Below are positions 33,065 through 44,311 of a DNA stretch of 64,000 bases, in pieces. Source of the stretch: Bugulina stolonifera (Eukaryota; Bryozoa; Gymnolaemata; Cheilostomatida; Bugulidae); assembly GCA_935421135.1 (NCBI GenBank), contig OW285195.1, positions 6,114,701 to 6,178,700 on the forward strand. The letters run 5' to 3'. Each line of letters opens with the position of its first letter. Positions within the stretch are counted from its first letter, which is position 1. The notes under the pieces are model-generated. The model searched no databases. It had not been told where the DNA came from and saw only the letters and a list, made by a program, of their open reading frames with translations. Position numbers and translations under genes: made by a program.

Positions 33065-35194
33065 ATGGCTGATCCAAGAGGTCTAGAGAGTTTAGCTTTT
33101 GAGTGTCCTATGTGTATGGAGTCAGTAGGTGTAGATCTCAGGGTTTACCCTTGTCAACACTTTGGTTGTATGGAATGCATTGGTGAGTAACTAAAAATGA
33201 TGATCACATTGCACAACTACAATGTACTATGTATCTATACAATATAATGATTTTATATGCATGTAAATCACAGGTGTATATACATGTATGTTGGCCTGAC
33301 ACATAATATACTGTTACCTACATGTACATGTACATGTACATGTACAAGTACTGTATATCAATGTTATCAAAGTGCACTCTAAATGTACATTATACTGCCT
33401 AGTATGCATATAAATTCAGGGTCTGCATACAGTGTACCTACATCCTGTGTATAAATAAGGACTACCTAAAATATGTACATTAGAAGTGAGCCAGGGTACC
33501 AGTTGGTAAAGGGTTTGGTACTCTCATATGAAATGTATATAATATGTACTATATATACACAAACTTGTTGCTATACTGTACCCTTATTGATACATTACAT
33601 AGAGACCTATTCCATGTTACAGCTAGGCTACCCAGAGAGATACACAATCCATACATATTCAAATGCCCCGAGTGTCGCAGACTTGTAAATATACCACCAG
33701 AGGGCCTTCCTCCGCACCGAGATGCTCAGCGAATCAACGAACAAATACAGAGAATGCAGAATACAGTTCCATCTGCACCGTATCAGTATGAACACGCCGA
33801 TGAACGTACGTCTACTAATTTATCACGTATATTCTGTACTCGGCTGTCTGTTTGTCCATTGTAAATGCATGATGGAATTAATGATACATGTAGATATGAA
33901 GTATCAGATCAATACTGAGGTGTACACTGCTCAGTACTCATAGCAAACGTTATTTTACTTTCTTTGGCCTACTTGTTAGTATTATACTAGAAGAGTTTGG
34001 GACCGAAGAAAAAATTTAGCATAATGGCAGGAATTTTTACAGATGATCAAAAAACTGTCCTTCTGAGAAAAATGATAGGTCACATTCATACATAGCTGAC
34101 TGTACTGGTTGCATATGTCTTAAGTAGGGCATGGCGACTAAGGTTTCTGCCATACAATTCATCTATTGAATGTGCAGCTCGGGACTTGCGGTAGTATTGG
34201 AATTTCCAACTTGGTGATAGCATTGGTTTTAACTACGGTTTAGGTAGAGATAGTTTTCGGGAGATTTAACTTCAAATGATACACTAGCACTAATCACTTG
34301 TTATGCTTCTGGAGGCTCTTTGAGTCTATCAGCTATCATTCAGTCAGATCTAATTAGCATAAAGTTTATTTACTCCAGAGTTATTCAATCCCAAAAGTCA
34401 ACAAGTTTCTTTTCAAGAGTTTTATGTATCAACCACTGCCAAGTGTATAGAAAAAAGTTAACCTGACAGTGATTACTCACGCATCATTGAGACTGGGACT
34501 TTGCAGTTTTCCCCTTATTTTCAGTTAATTGAGGAATCCAGCATCAAGAGGAGTTGTCTTCACTTAGTTAGAGTATAGTGTAGGCTTGACAGAAATTGTC
34601 TTCACTTTGTTAGAGTATAGTATAGGCATGACAGGAGTTGTCTTCACTTGGTTTGAGTATTTAGTGTAGGCATGACAGGAGTTGTCTTCACTTAGTTTGA
34701 GTATAGTATAAGCATGACAGGAGTTATCTTCACTTGGTTTGAGTACAACATTTAGCAATACCAAAAACTAAATATGGTAACAAAATGATACATGTAGTTT
34801 GGTCTGCATTCATATTTGCCTATTGGTTATTGAAATGATGATTTATTGGAACGAAGGTCGAACAACTCCAACTCGCATTAGTGACACACTGTTCTCACTG
34901 GCTGAGGACTGGTGGAATAGTCATTACTGTAAATAATACACATGTATGTAAACTTTATTACCAGATACTCCCCTAGTGAGTGGAAACACGGTGTCAACAA
35001 GTAATGTCCACCTCCCTGAACTGCTCAACCTGGTGAAGAATGACACACGCTGTGATTTAGACTGCAACTGTCATACTTCCTGTCGAGCTTGTGGCTTGAG
35101 ATCAAAAGATATTATCGAAGAGGTTTGCAACAACGTAGACGGTAATAGCTGGAGCCGACGGAGTTTCCCCATCCTTCTCCTTCCAATCCAGTAA
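33065..35194 (+). CDS. Small RING-finger protein, copy 1
   Basis: Exons 33065-33182, 33623-33805 and 34965-35194 join in phase to give 176 residues. Exon 1 encodes ECPMCMESVGVDLRVYPCQH followed by FGCMECI; exon 2 completes the RING with FKCPECRRLV, giving the C3HC4 zinc-ligand spacing of E3 ubiquitin ligases. A predicted helix (QRINEQIQRMQNTV) follows. Exon 3 has a second cysteine cluster (CDLDCNCHTSCRACGLRSKD) that resembles half of a B-box. So it looks like a short TRIM-like protein without coiled coil or C-terminal domain. It is intact and differs from copy 2 by few residues (Ser/Pro and Ala/Val in exon 3). Ligase function is inferred from the RING. The long second intron carries about 50-bp tandem repeats. 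Confidence 0.82.
34545..34750. repeat. Tandem repeat of about 50 bp in the RING gene intron
   Basis: About four to five units of GAGTATAGTATAGGCATGAC then AGGAGTTGTCTTCACTTGGT with small changes. Copy 2 has a similar array at 54085-54245 with a different unit composition. Confidence 0.8.
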
Positions 35195-35490
35195 ATATTT
35201 TATTCTAACAATTGTACTGTAACTAGTAACTAGAATATTAAGAATACAATAACATAACGGAAATTGTGAATATATACAGTGTATAATACAGTGGAACTTG
35301 CTTAATTCAGCCTCGGATAATTAAAAAACTTGGTTAGTTCAAACTATTAGCTTTGGTCCCTGCAGAGCACTATATAATAACTTCAATTAAGTGAAGTGAT
35401 CTTACAATTCAAACTCAGGCCTAATTAGAACCAATCATGAAGGTCCCTTGGAGTTTCACTGTAATTTGGTTATCAGCGCACTAAATTAAA

Positions 35491-35690
35491 NNNNNNNNNN
35501 NNNNNNNNNNNNNNNNNNNNNNNNNNNNNNNNNNNNNNNNNNNNNNNNNNNNNNNNNNNNNNNNNNNNNNNNNNNNNNNNNNNNNNNNNNNNNNNNNNNN
35601 NNNNNNNNNNNNNNNNNNNNNNNNNNNNNNNNNNNNNNNNNNNNNNNNNNNNNNNNNNNNNNNNNNNNNNNNNNNNNNNNNNNNNNNNNN
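35491..35690. other. Assembly gap (200 N)
   Basis: Exactly 200 N, likely a gap of arbitrary size. It falls at or near the right border of segmental duplication copy 1, so the breakpoint cannot be read. Confidence 0.99.
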
Positions 35691-36141
35691 TTTACTTGAT
35701 GCAAAGAACCAGATGTAGAGAATTATGCAATGCCACTGAATATACATGAGCTTTAAGACTTCACTACAGTGTACATGTACATGTAAGTTCCCTATTTATT
35801 ATGTCCATTTGAAGTACATGTGTGTGTTTGAAGATGCGAGAAATATTATATTATCTTAACTGAATAGTTAGTCAACATTAATTTAGGTAAATGGTGATGG
35901 ACAGGTACATCACTTATCTGTTTATTCTACTGGATGTATGAGAAAGTTGGTCGCTAAACGTTGGCTAGTAAATATGATACAATATAGTCAATGATAAAGC
36001 GCCTAGCGTGTTGTTGTGCTACTTAGACAGGCAGCTGCTTTATTTGCTAATAATTTTTTACATGTATAATATTTTCGGTACAAGTATTAGAATAATTCAT
36101 GTTTTTCATGTCATTGGCTGCCAATATACATGTAGATATTA
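35691..36141. other. Spacer without recognised genes
   Basis: No features supported. Confidence 0.4.
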
Positions 36142-36575
36142 GAGGTGGAACAAGACAGCATTTCTGAATTTGAGACCAGATTCAAGACATTACTTTATAA
36201 AAATTCAAGAAGAGACAAAACTGGGTTCCAGGATTCAAGTGACTTTTCTTAGTTTTTTTAGTTTTGTATTTTTACATGTGATGAACTAGCTAGCTCAGCG
36301 TATTGGTTGTACTGATATAACAAGGAAATCGGTGCTGGGAGTGTAAGTAGCATGAATTAATAATTTAAATAATAAATCTATGAAATAAAAAATGTTGTTG
36401 TTAATCAGTAATAAATCTACGAAATAAAAATATATTACTGATTAGCAATAAATTATAATTATTAATAAAAATCATTATGTGTTGTTGGTTTCCCAGTCTC
36501 GAAGCACTACTTACAGCCTCAAGACGACTTTTGAGACAGACAATTTAAGACAAGACTCGAGTCTCGTTCCACCTC
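36142..36575. mobile_element. MITE of about 430 bp
   Basis: Ends GAGGTGGAACAAGAC and its inverted match GTCTCGTTCCACCTC, with further pairing of CTTGAGAC-type blocks inside. AT-rich centre with repeated AATAAATCTA. A clear target duplication was not found. Confidence 0.6.
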
Positions 36576-36639
36576 AACATACACATGTATCATGATAAAA
36601 GTCTGAATTGGCACTCTTTCGCTTCCATTTTGATTTTGT

Positions 36640-39375
36640 GCTGACTCCAAGGATTTCACCAATACATTAGAGCCCTGAGAGTCTCTCTGTTATACCCCAT
36701 TACTTTGTTGTATGTTTATAGAGCACCTAGCGTAATTTTGAGAGCCTTAAACTGGACCCTTCAGCGATATTATATCTGATCCATTAGGAGATCAACACAA
36801 AATGTGTATCGACTAGTGATTCTACACTACCTAGGTGTAAGCAGACGGAATACTAGTTGTTGAGATAGACGTATATACAATGTGTAGTTATTACTGAGCT
36901 CTACAGCCCAAGCTTTCAAAATTCGCTCTTGAAATATATATTGTAGGCACGATTGAAAGTTGATGAACCTCGAAAATTTAACCTTTTCAGTAAAATCAAC
37001 TCTCTATGATGAACTGTATGGTCCTCTCTCTTTCAGGTATAATTAGTAGAACTAATCACTAGATTCCTAAAACATTATAATCATCCTAGTAGATAAGTAG
37101 GCACTGGCAAAACATTGGCCCTTACCTCTCTGTGACAATACATGAATCCAAGGTAAGACAAGACCCAATATATACATGTATATGCTATTAACATAATAGA
37201 TAATATTATGTTTTCAGCTAGCCTATTGGGAGGTCAACATGAACTGGTTTGATGCAAGGATTTTCTTCACCAAATTTAGACATAAAGACCACTAGTTGCT
37301 GAGTTAGCAACATGATATCACTGAGGTGTAGAGTTACTACCTGTGAAATATACTTGAGGTTTGAACCGGATGACACCATCCAACATCAATCACCTGCAAA
37401 CACTTTCTCTATTCAGTAAGTTCATCGATGATCAGGTTATTTAACTCAATGATGAATAGTATAATCTTTTCTCATTCATGTTTAATCAGCAAAGCTAATC
37501 AGTAGGTGCTTGAGAACTGATATGTGAGCAAAAACCTTGAGATTCGTAAGGCATCAGCCCACATCTTGCTGCAGAAATGTGTTACCATAATATACATGTA
37601 CATTTGTACATTTGTTGATCCCAAGCTGTTAGGGTTTGAGTGACACAGATGCTGGTTGTTCAACCAAGCATTGGTTGAGTTATTACTTCAGAAAACCAAT
37701 GTCTAGGAGATAATTTAATGCCCCACAGAATGATGGAGGATGTATATCCATGTGTTTTACTCAGACATCAACAAAAAAGCATGAAGGGGAGATATGCAAA
37801 GTTCTATCTTAGCAGCCATTGAACATCCGGCTTAAAAAGATTACTCAATTTTTGAACCAGATGGCACCATACAACAGCAGTCTTCTGCGTAGGTTTGATC
37901 CTAGTCTTTTCTTCAAATTTTTTCCGAATCAATTCAATTATCTCTAAAATCAACTCATTTCTTTAAGGTTTAATCAGTAGAGCTAATCGGTGAGTTCCTA
38001 TGGAAATGAACTCCTATAGGTTACACTAGCTAGCATCAGGGATGGTCCAACCTCGGCCCATATTTTATGACAAAATCTTTTCTAAATGGGCTGTGTGTAA
38101 ACGACCGGAACTTGCCGGAAGTAGTAGACGACCTTGTTGTTCTCTTTACCCATAAAAGAAATCAGATTCTTGTTATTAAGTGCAGTCTCTTGTATGTTTT
38201 CAAGCTGTCAAGTCATACAACACACTCCTATGCACACTTATACTCTGAGTTGCTCTGGTGCATTGATAATCTGAACGTTGCTAATCACTTGAAACTTACT
38301 TTGGCATAGAGGTTGCTTGGCTAGGTAGCCGTTCTCTACAACTGCACCTACAAGTCGTCGTTGGCTTGTGTACAGACCTCTAGCCATCTGAGACACAACC
38401 ACAACAGTATTTCTGTTTTGTGTTAGCTATTGATCTGTGATCACCAATTTACTGGGGTGCGCCACACAGGGCCAGACGCCCCACTGAGAGGTGAATTCTT
38501 TCCATGTAGCTTATCAAGGACACTTTTTAGTAAGCTTTGAACAAAGGTCATGCCATGCCCGTGTAGAATTTAAACCCCGAGCGCACAATATGCATTTTTG
38601 ACTATGATAACAAATTGGCCCTACTGAGCTTCTTCACAGTGCCAATCATTTAAAAATAACTTATGATGTAGATAGGAGATTATCACCTGCGCAGGTTTAC
38701 TCTTTTCAGTAGACTCAGTGATGATGACATCATATTATCCTGTCTCTTTCAAGTTTAATCAGTAGAGCTAAACATCACGCTCCTAAATATAACTGAAATG
38801 CTAGTAGTAATACTGTCGGACGACCTAGACCCACCCTGCATCTGGGTAAATAATAAATGTATGGACCCGAAGCTAGCCAACGAACAGAATTAACCTGCAA
38901 AACATGTTATTACACATTCATGTACATGTATGTAGTAGATTTTAGTGAACAAACAATTTCACATTAGTGAAAAGTGATTCATAAATGATAGTCATACAAA
39001 TAAACCAGATTTATGATCATACAATATATGTTATTGAGACAGATGAGACTTTCAGCCATTCATCTAACTATCTTATGGAAGGACTATCCATCCACCTTTC
39101 TGCAGTTAGATAGTCTGAGTAATACTGCAATTGGAACTTTTTCTTCTGATGAGTATTATCACAAGAGGCTAGAGAACTGTTAACTACACATTGAGAGAGC
39201 ATTATATGAACACTGTCCATTAACATAATTCTTATAGGAGATTCTCCTCCAGCAGGATTTGAACATTTTAGTTGTTGGGTAGGAATACGGTATCACTAAG
39301 CTGTATGTCTCTGGCTGTTAAAACTTATTCAAGGTTTGAACCGGATGACACCATCCAACGTCAGTCACTTGCGTA
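36640..39375. repeat. Decayed long-period repeat family, at least five units
   Basis: Related segments recur at roughly 36.78-37.07, 37.21-37.51, 37.62-38.02, 38.60-38.80 and 39.23-39.38 kb. Shared phrases are GAACCGGATGACACCATCCAAC, TTTAATCAGTAGAGCTAATC, the block CACTAGTTGCTGAGTTAG, and TCAGTAAAATCAACTC. Units are 300-700 bp apart and diverged. No reading frame is conserved. It may be an old satellite-like or tandemly duplicated non-coding unit. Confidence 0.6.
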
Positions 39376-39378
39376 GGT

Positions 39379-39681
39379 TAAAGGACTAGTCACACGGGCA
39401 CGAAAGTGCCAACGAATTAATAAATTTAATAGATAATTAATAAATCCGGAAAAAGTCTTGGTCTTCTGCAACTACAATCATGTACATAATAGCGGAAGTT
39501 GTATTGTTATTGTTTCGTAACAGGACCGCATAGAATGTAACGCTTGATTCTATTGATCTCAGTCACCGAAAAAATTTGTTATCGTCAGCCGTGTGACCAG
39601 ACTGTCGTTGCGGTAGGAATAAGTTGGAGTTGTCGTTTCACGTTTCGTTGGCACTTTCGTGCCCGTGGGACTAGTCCTTTA
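39379..39681. mobile_element. MITE of 303 bp with inverted ends of about 37 bp
   Basis: Left end TAAAGGACTAGTCACACGGG then CACGAAAGTGCCAACGAA; the right end is its inverted copy with one change in the first 30 bases. It is inserted in the decayed repeat region just after the last unit. The exact target duplication is ambiguous (TTA or TA). Confidence 0.8.
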
Positions 39682-39689
39682 CTCTTGCA

Positions 39690-40098
39690 GGTGGATAGCT
39701 CCACCCACAGGTCTTCTTAAACCTAAGCGGCTGAGCTCGTCCGCACACTCATTTAAGCAACTCTTTCTACACTCCTTGTGAGTCCTACATCATCGGACTT
39801 TAGCCGGTCCCGGATTCCTTATGAATCTAGCGTCGGGTCTAAGCCCCTAGATCAATACTAGTTCTTTCTACGCTCCTTTGGAGTATAAACCTACAGACCT
39901 ATGTCGACCCTGGACTCTTCCATGAGTCTCAGCCTCTGCCTACGTTATTATCTATAATTACAAGAGCTTAACTAACTGTTCACTCTTTATGTAATCTGTG
40001 GAAGTTACCTTGGTCGTCCTTTACCAACCTCCAAGCACTTCCCGTACCCGTGCTACATCGGCACTCGTACGTAATACAGCTTAAAACATTACAATATA
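39690..40098 (-). mobile_element. LTR fragment (variant U3)
   Basis: Read on the minus strand it starts TGTAATGTTTTAAGCTG and matches the beginning of the LTR at 41009: the shared phrases are CGGGAAGTGCTTG, then TTACATAAAGAGTGAA and CTCATGGAAGAGTCC or near variants. It breaks off near 39690. It belongs to the variant of the family with a different distal U3. Confidence 0.65.
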
Positions 40099-40423
40099 TC
40101 CACGGACAGGTCCAACCCTGGGCGACTTGTACTAGTTGAAGTTCCCCCCCCCCATTACTAAATTAGCTGTTGTTACACAGATGTACACAGGTTTGGTCAA
40201 GAATAACAACGAGATCCACATTAGTGGCATTCAGTCCAAATGAATTAGATATAGTTTCAAATACACATTGTAGACATGTATGTAACTGAATCATAATGCA
40301 TTTTAAACAAAAGCTACTTTCTACTGACAATTTCTGAAATGTACTAAATATAGTCCGCTAGATAGGTTTAGACCTACACTAATTTCTGATAAAAATAAGG
40401 TTTCCTAGTGTCTGTTCTCATAG
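40099..40423. other. Spacer before the unidentified exon pair
   Basis: Contains a C10 homopolymer at about 40144. The upstream exon expected from the reading phase was not found. Confidence 0.35.
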
Positions 40424-40906
40424 GGGTACTAGCCAGCTACAAAGCTCTCAACAGTAGAGATACATGGGGGGAGGATCAAATATGGTGCAGGTGAGTACAG
40501 GCTCTGTACAGGACTTTTGGAATTTGGAGATTATACGCTAAATACACCATTAGAAAGCCTAGTGGCAGCTGGACCACCTAGCACACTACCAGCTGGACCA
40601 CCTAGCACACTACCAGCTGGACCACCTAGCACACTACCAGCTGGACCACCTAGCACACTACCAACTGGACCACCTAGCACACTACCAGCTGGACCACCTA
40701 GCACACTACCAGCTGGACCACCTAGCACACTACCAGCTGGGACACATGTGAATTATTAGATGTACGGAGGCTGCTAAGAATAATGTACGTATGTATGTTT
40801 TTGTTATTGATGTTCATTTACTGTGTAGATGTGTGACTTACGCACCTAAAGCTTATATGGGTAACATGAGTTGGGTTCAGAGTGGAAGAGCTCACCTTCC
40901 ACAACA
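40424..40906 (+). CDS. Two exons of an unidentified gene
   Basis: Exon 40424-40490 (CATAG before, GTGAGT after) and exon 40829-40906 (TGTAG before, GTAAGT after) are both open and share phase. They encode ALNSRDTWGEDQIWCR and then CVTYAPKAYMGNMSWVQSGR with HLPQQ. The quality of all four splice sites and the tryptophan-rich, non-repetitive reading favour real internal exons. A 24-bp minisatellite fills the intron. I do not recognise the family. Upstream and downstream exons are not found; the downstream side is occupied by an LTR at 41009. Confidence 0.4.
40551..40745 (+). repeat. 24-bp minisatellite in an intron
   Basis: About eight units of GGACCACCTAGCACACTACC plus AGCT, with one AACT variant. 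The frame stays open and would read AGPPSTLP repeats, but it lies in the intron of the exon pair above. A single-unit relative is at 3806-3865. Confidence 0.9.
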
Positions 40907-41008
40907 GTAAGTCTAGCTGACTAAACTACACCATTTACAAACTCGCAGTTTGTGCAGATGGACGTAGGTTCGGATAGTCCAGCATAATCGACCTCTGGTA
41001 TGAAATAT

Positions 41009-42135
41009 TGTAATGTTTTCTGCTAAGATCACACGGGTGTCGATGATGACAAGAGTGTGGGAAGTGCTTGATAGTGATCAATCAATCTATGCTTCCAGCA
41101 TTACATAAAGAGTGAAAAGTTGTGTAGCTGCTTAATCATATATCCAGGCATAGGCCCGATGCTGATACTCATGAAAGAGTACAGTATGTGAAAGAGTGTG
41201 TTCTGTCAAGCTCGAGGATGAGTTCGGACTAATGGTCCGAAGGGACCAAGGATGGAACTACCTCTCTCAGAGAGAAGACTCTGTAGAGTTGACTAAGTGT
41301 GGTGTAAGTAACGAATACAATGTACAGTGCAATAATCACTAGAAAGAAAATGCAGGACTGGCCAGTGGACACTCTGAGAGCTGCTTATATGCTATGTAAC
41401 ACTGTATCACCGTTACTAATATTGTACTGATCAGGCCGACCCGGCTCCACCCTTCGGAAGGATTTTCTAACGGACACTATGAACAATTCATACCAAATTT
41501 ATGCATGTTGACTAGCCTGTGCAGAAACATATCTTTTATACACTTATTATGTGCATTACCGAGCATTTATACTTGTTTTACACCTATGTGAAGGGGCCCG
41601 ACCTCTCGGAAATAACTGTAATTAATTTTGCACATGAATCTCATGATTTCAAGCAACTTTTGTTATGGCCGACCTATTTTGGGTCGAACCTCGGCCTTCT
41701 AGCCATCATCTTGTTGTGCAATTTCCAGACGATGCTACGCCAACCTTTTACCGGAACTATTTTCCGGAAGTTAGAATACTATATAAAGCGAATGGTTTTT
41801 ACTATCATTTTCTCAGTTGATGCTTGGATCTCAATAAAGACACTTCTACAATGTATACTGCTTATACAGAGTCTTCTCTCGTAGTACAGGTAGTTCCAGC
41901 TGATAAGGTCTTCGACCTTGATGCCCGAACAATCTACTAGGACTGAACTTACTCTTTCTCAGTATAGCAAGCAAGCATTGACTCGGGACCACATGGGTCG
42001 TCTCGGGTAACTTATTGACTACAAGTACTTGTCGATCTTTCATGTAATGACGAAGGCCTAGCACCACTCATAGGCTCTACACCTTTGAAAGTAGGTCGTC
42101 CCAGGCGACACACAACACCCACGCAAGACATTACA
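41009..42135 (+). mobile_element. Solo LTR, variant with a different distal U3 (1,127 bp)
   Basis: Starts TGTAATG and ends CATTACA, flanked by ATAT on both sides (41005-41008, 42136-42139). Sense is plus. From about 41530 onward it matches the promoter/R/U5 part of the other LTRs: CCGACCTCTCGGAA, TATATAAAG near 41780, AATAAAG near 41834. The first 500 bp differ from the common family and match 39690-40098 (inverted). Confidence 0.85.
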
Positions 42136-42397
42136 ATATATAGAATAATACTACATGACCAGTCTTGATCGTAGTGCCAATATTACTACTTATATAGACT
42201 AGTTCTTTGCTATAATTGCATAGCATACGTGCCCAGCTACATATTGGCATGGTTTTTCATGGATTGGAATGTCTACTAAAAGAAAAGAGTGATGTTTTAC
42301 AAAATGTAACACTTTTTGAAGTTGTCTCCCACTTGACTTGCATTTCTACTTGACTTCGACTTGACTTGTGACTTGCATGACGGCTGACTTGACTTGA
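42136..42397. repeat. ACTTGACTT-rich simple repeat
   Basis: Repeated ACTTGACTTG phrases at 42320-42400 continue beyond the inserted MITE at 43010-43120, so they form one older element with the MITE inside it. Confidence 0.55.
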
Positions 42398-42405
42398 GGA
42401 AGCAC

Positions 42406-43005
42406 CAGAGATGTGTGCAAGTTTAATTTTGGAAACTCAAGTTTCCATGGCAAACTCTTAGTTGAGACTCTTCAAGTTACAAGTCAATTCTTTCAGTGAC
42501 AGATCAAAACTTTCAAGTTACGAGTTAAATATTTACATGTCCCCATAAACTCAAGTTTTTGTCAAGTTATCCAAGTTAACTACAAGCAAGTTTCAATTCA
42601 ATTCTTTTCTTGTTTAACTCGAGTCTTTTTATAGAGTTATTGGGTTATTGTTTAGCTTATGGTGAAATATTGTTAGGAAATGGTGTTAGAAGTTCAAATT
42701 TCAAAGCAAAATGTTATAGTTTTAGTATAAAATGTGTTATAATTGTGGTTGTGGTTGGTGGTTATAACTGTGGTTATTTCTGTTCATTACAATTCACAGC
42801 TGCCCAATGACAACTCGAGTTATTGAATATTTCAACATAATGATGTGTGAGTTGAGAGTCTTTGATCATAGCCATAATTGAATTACAATTCAAGTTACAA
42901 GTTTTTGACAGCTGTATATTCAAGTTAAGAGTCTTTATAATAAGCCATAAAATGTTGCTTGAATTAACTCGAGTGAGAGTCTTTAACTCGAGTCTGGCAT
43001 CTCTG
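42406..43005. mobile_element. hAT-type MITE of 600 bp with 8-bp target duplication
   Basis: Inverted ends CAGAGATG, flanked exactly by GGAAGCAC on both sides (42398-42405, 43006-43013). Inside are many AACTCAAGTT / AACTCGAGT fold-back phrases. A second, truncated copy of the family is at 57908-58384. Open frames of about 66 residues occur in both copies but have no ATG. Confidence 0.9.
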
Positions 43006-43213
43006 GGAAGCACTGATTTGACTTCAAAATTTTAGAAATGACTTGACTTGAGGCAGCACTGACTTGACTTTGACTTGCCTTCAAAACTTTAGAAATGACT
43101 TGACTTTTTGACTTGAAGCCCGACTTGGACCCAACTCTGCCTTCAATGGTGCAGAGATCCATGTCTCTTGTTGTATCTACAATCAGCACAGGGGTTATCC
43201 TCCCATGCAGTAG

Positions 43214-43517
43214 ATGTATAATGGTAAATGTAACTATATGCTCAGCCTCTCGTACTATATTGTACTTGTTATGAACAATAATATTATTGCATAACTTGCC
43301 GATATTAACTTGTCTCTGTAGTAACGTATTATTTATACACTTGTTATGTGCATTACTGAGCAATTATACCCTTTTTATACCCATGTAAAGAGGGCCGACC
43401 TCTCAAAATTAGCTGATATTGATTTTGTACATGAATTGGATGACTTTAAGCATCTTCTGTTGAACCCACATGTTTTGGGTCGACCTCGGGCTTCCGGCCG
43501 CCATCTTGTTGTGCACA
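43214..43517 (+). mobile_element. LTR fragment (sense plus)
   Basis: Starts near TGTATAATGGTAAATGTAAC and continues through ACCCATGTAAAGAGGGCCGA to CCGCCATCTTGTTGTGCA, then stops before the TATA box. It joins unrelated sequence (CAGACCTTGGGCCGTCTGGG) that resembles 38370-38410. Confidence 0.75.
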
Positions 43518-43818
43518 GACCTTGGGCCGTCTGGGACACATCCACAACAGTATCTCATGGTCATACACAGTATTAGGTAGTAATTAATGTTCCTTCATGG
43601 TCGTCAACAAAACACCTCAAAACACAACAGTGACCAGATTGGTTACAAACAGTCAGGAAATGTAATGTGACAGCCTCGAAACTACAAATGTAATTGCAAC
43701 AATTTAAATTAATATTATTTTATCTTATATTATCTTCACATATGAAACATCAACTGTAATGGTAAAATGTAACTCTAACTCGGCCTCCCGAGTCCCGACC
43801 ACATGACACTCATCATAT

Positions 43819-43923
43819 TGTAATGGTTTTTGGGTGGTACAAGCAAGTGTAATGCAAGGTAAGTGTATATAATTAGTGTCATGTAGTCGGGAGGCTAGAT
43901 CAGAGTTTTGTGTGACCATTACA
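43819..43923 (-). mobile_element. Miniature 105-bp LTR with internal deletion
   Basis: Both LTR tips are kept (TGTAATGGTTTTTGGGTGGT and GTGTGACCATTACA) but the middle, including TATA and R, is gone. ATAT flanks both sides (43815-43818, 43924-43927), so the tiny element may have moved as such, or been deleted after insertion. Confidence 0.75.
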
Positions 43924-43933
43924 ATATATAGGC

Positions 43934-44311
43934 CAAAGATAGTGGAAGGGAAGATCGGACACTCAATGATAAAACCCTGTCCCACCAAATACGCCCAATT
44001 TGGCGGTCCCGACGTTCCGCGATCCACTTCCCGCCTTAAATGTGTTGAACTTTTAGATGGCTGCTAGACTTGTTTTGCGAAGCAACGAATTAACTGTTGC
44101 GCTCTTTCTAATGATATATCGTTTGTATAAGTAGACTGTCTATTCGATGCCGCTGTTAGAAATATTATCTGATTGGCCGGCGGAACACCAATAGCAAGAG
44201 CGGATTTGTGTACAAGGTAGCACAACTCTTTGCTTTGTTCGGACCGTGTTTGGAGGCGGGGGACGGACAGTTTTTGGCCTGAGTGTCTGATCTTCCCTTC
44301 CACTATCTTTG
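43934..44311. mobile_element. MITE of 378 bp with 7-bp target duplication
   Basis: Inverted ends of 32 bp (CAAAGATAGTGGAAGGGAAG continuing ATCGGACACTCA, one mismatch) flanked by TATAGGC on both sides (43927-43933, 44312-44318). It contains GC-richer sequence (GGCGGTCCCGACG). A 7-bp duplication is unusual; an 8-bp one with overlap ambiguity would suit hAT. Confidence 0.88.

Larger units (their letters stand above)
30361..35490. repeat. Segmental duplication, copy 1
   Basis: From the phrase CATGTAGGCCCTATCTGGGA to the assembly gap this matches 50143-54987 at high identity through introns and exons. It carries a solo LTR (30400-31206), a MITE (31265-31564) and a block of about 150 bp (about 31913-32060) absent from copy 2. 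It lacks the MITE at 51201-51789 and two inserts near 51822-52100 and 52200-52362. The right border is hidden by the N run. Confidence 0.9.

Noticed and set aside
35481..35747. Frames made of X across the gap
   Set aside because: Translation of N; no information.
40517..40759. 80-residue frame with AGPPSTLP repeats
   Set aside because: It is the 24-bp minisatellite in an intron; no ATG-led context or domain.
42610..42810. A 66-residue hydrophobic frame, nearly conserved at 58103-58303
   Set aside because: It lies inside two copies of a MITE, has no ATG, and its conservation is that of the repeat itself.
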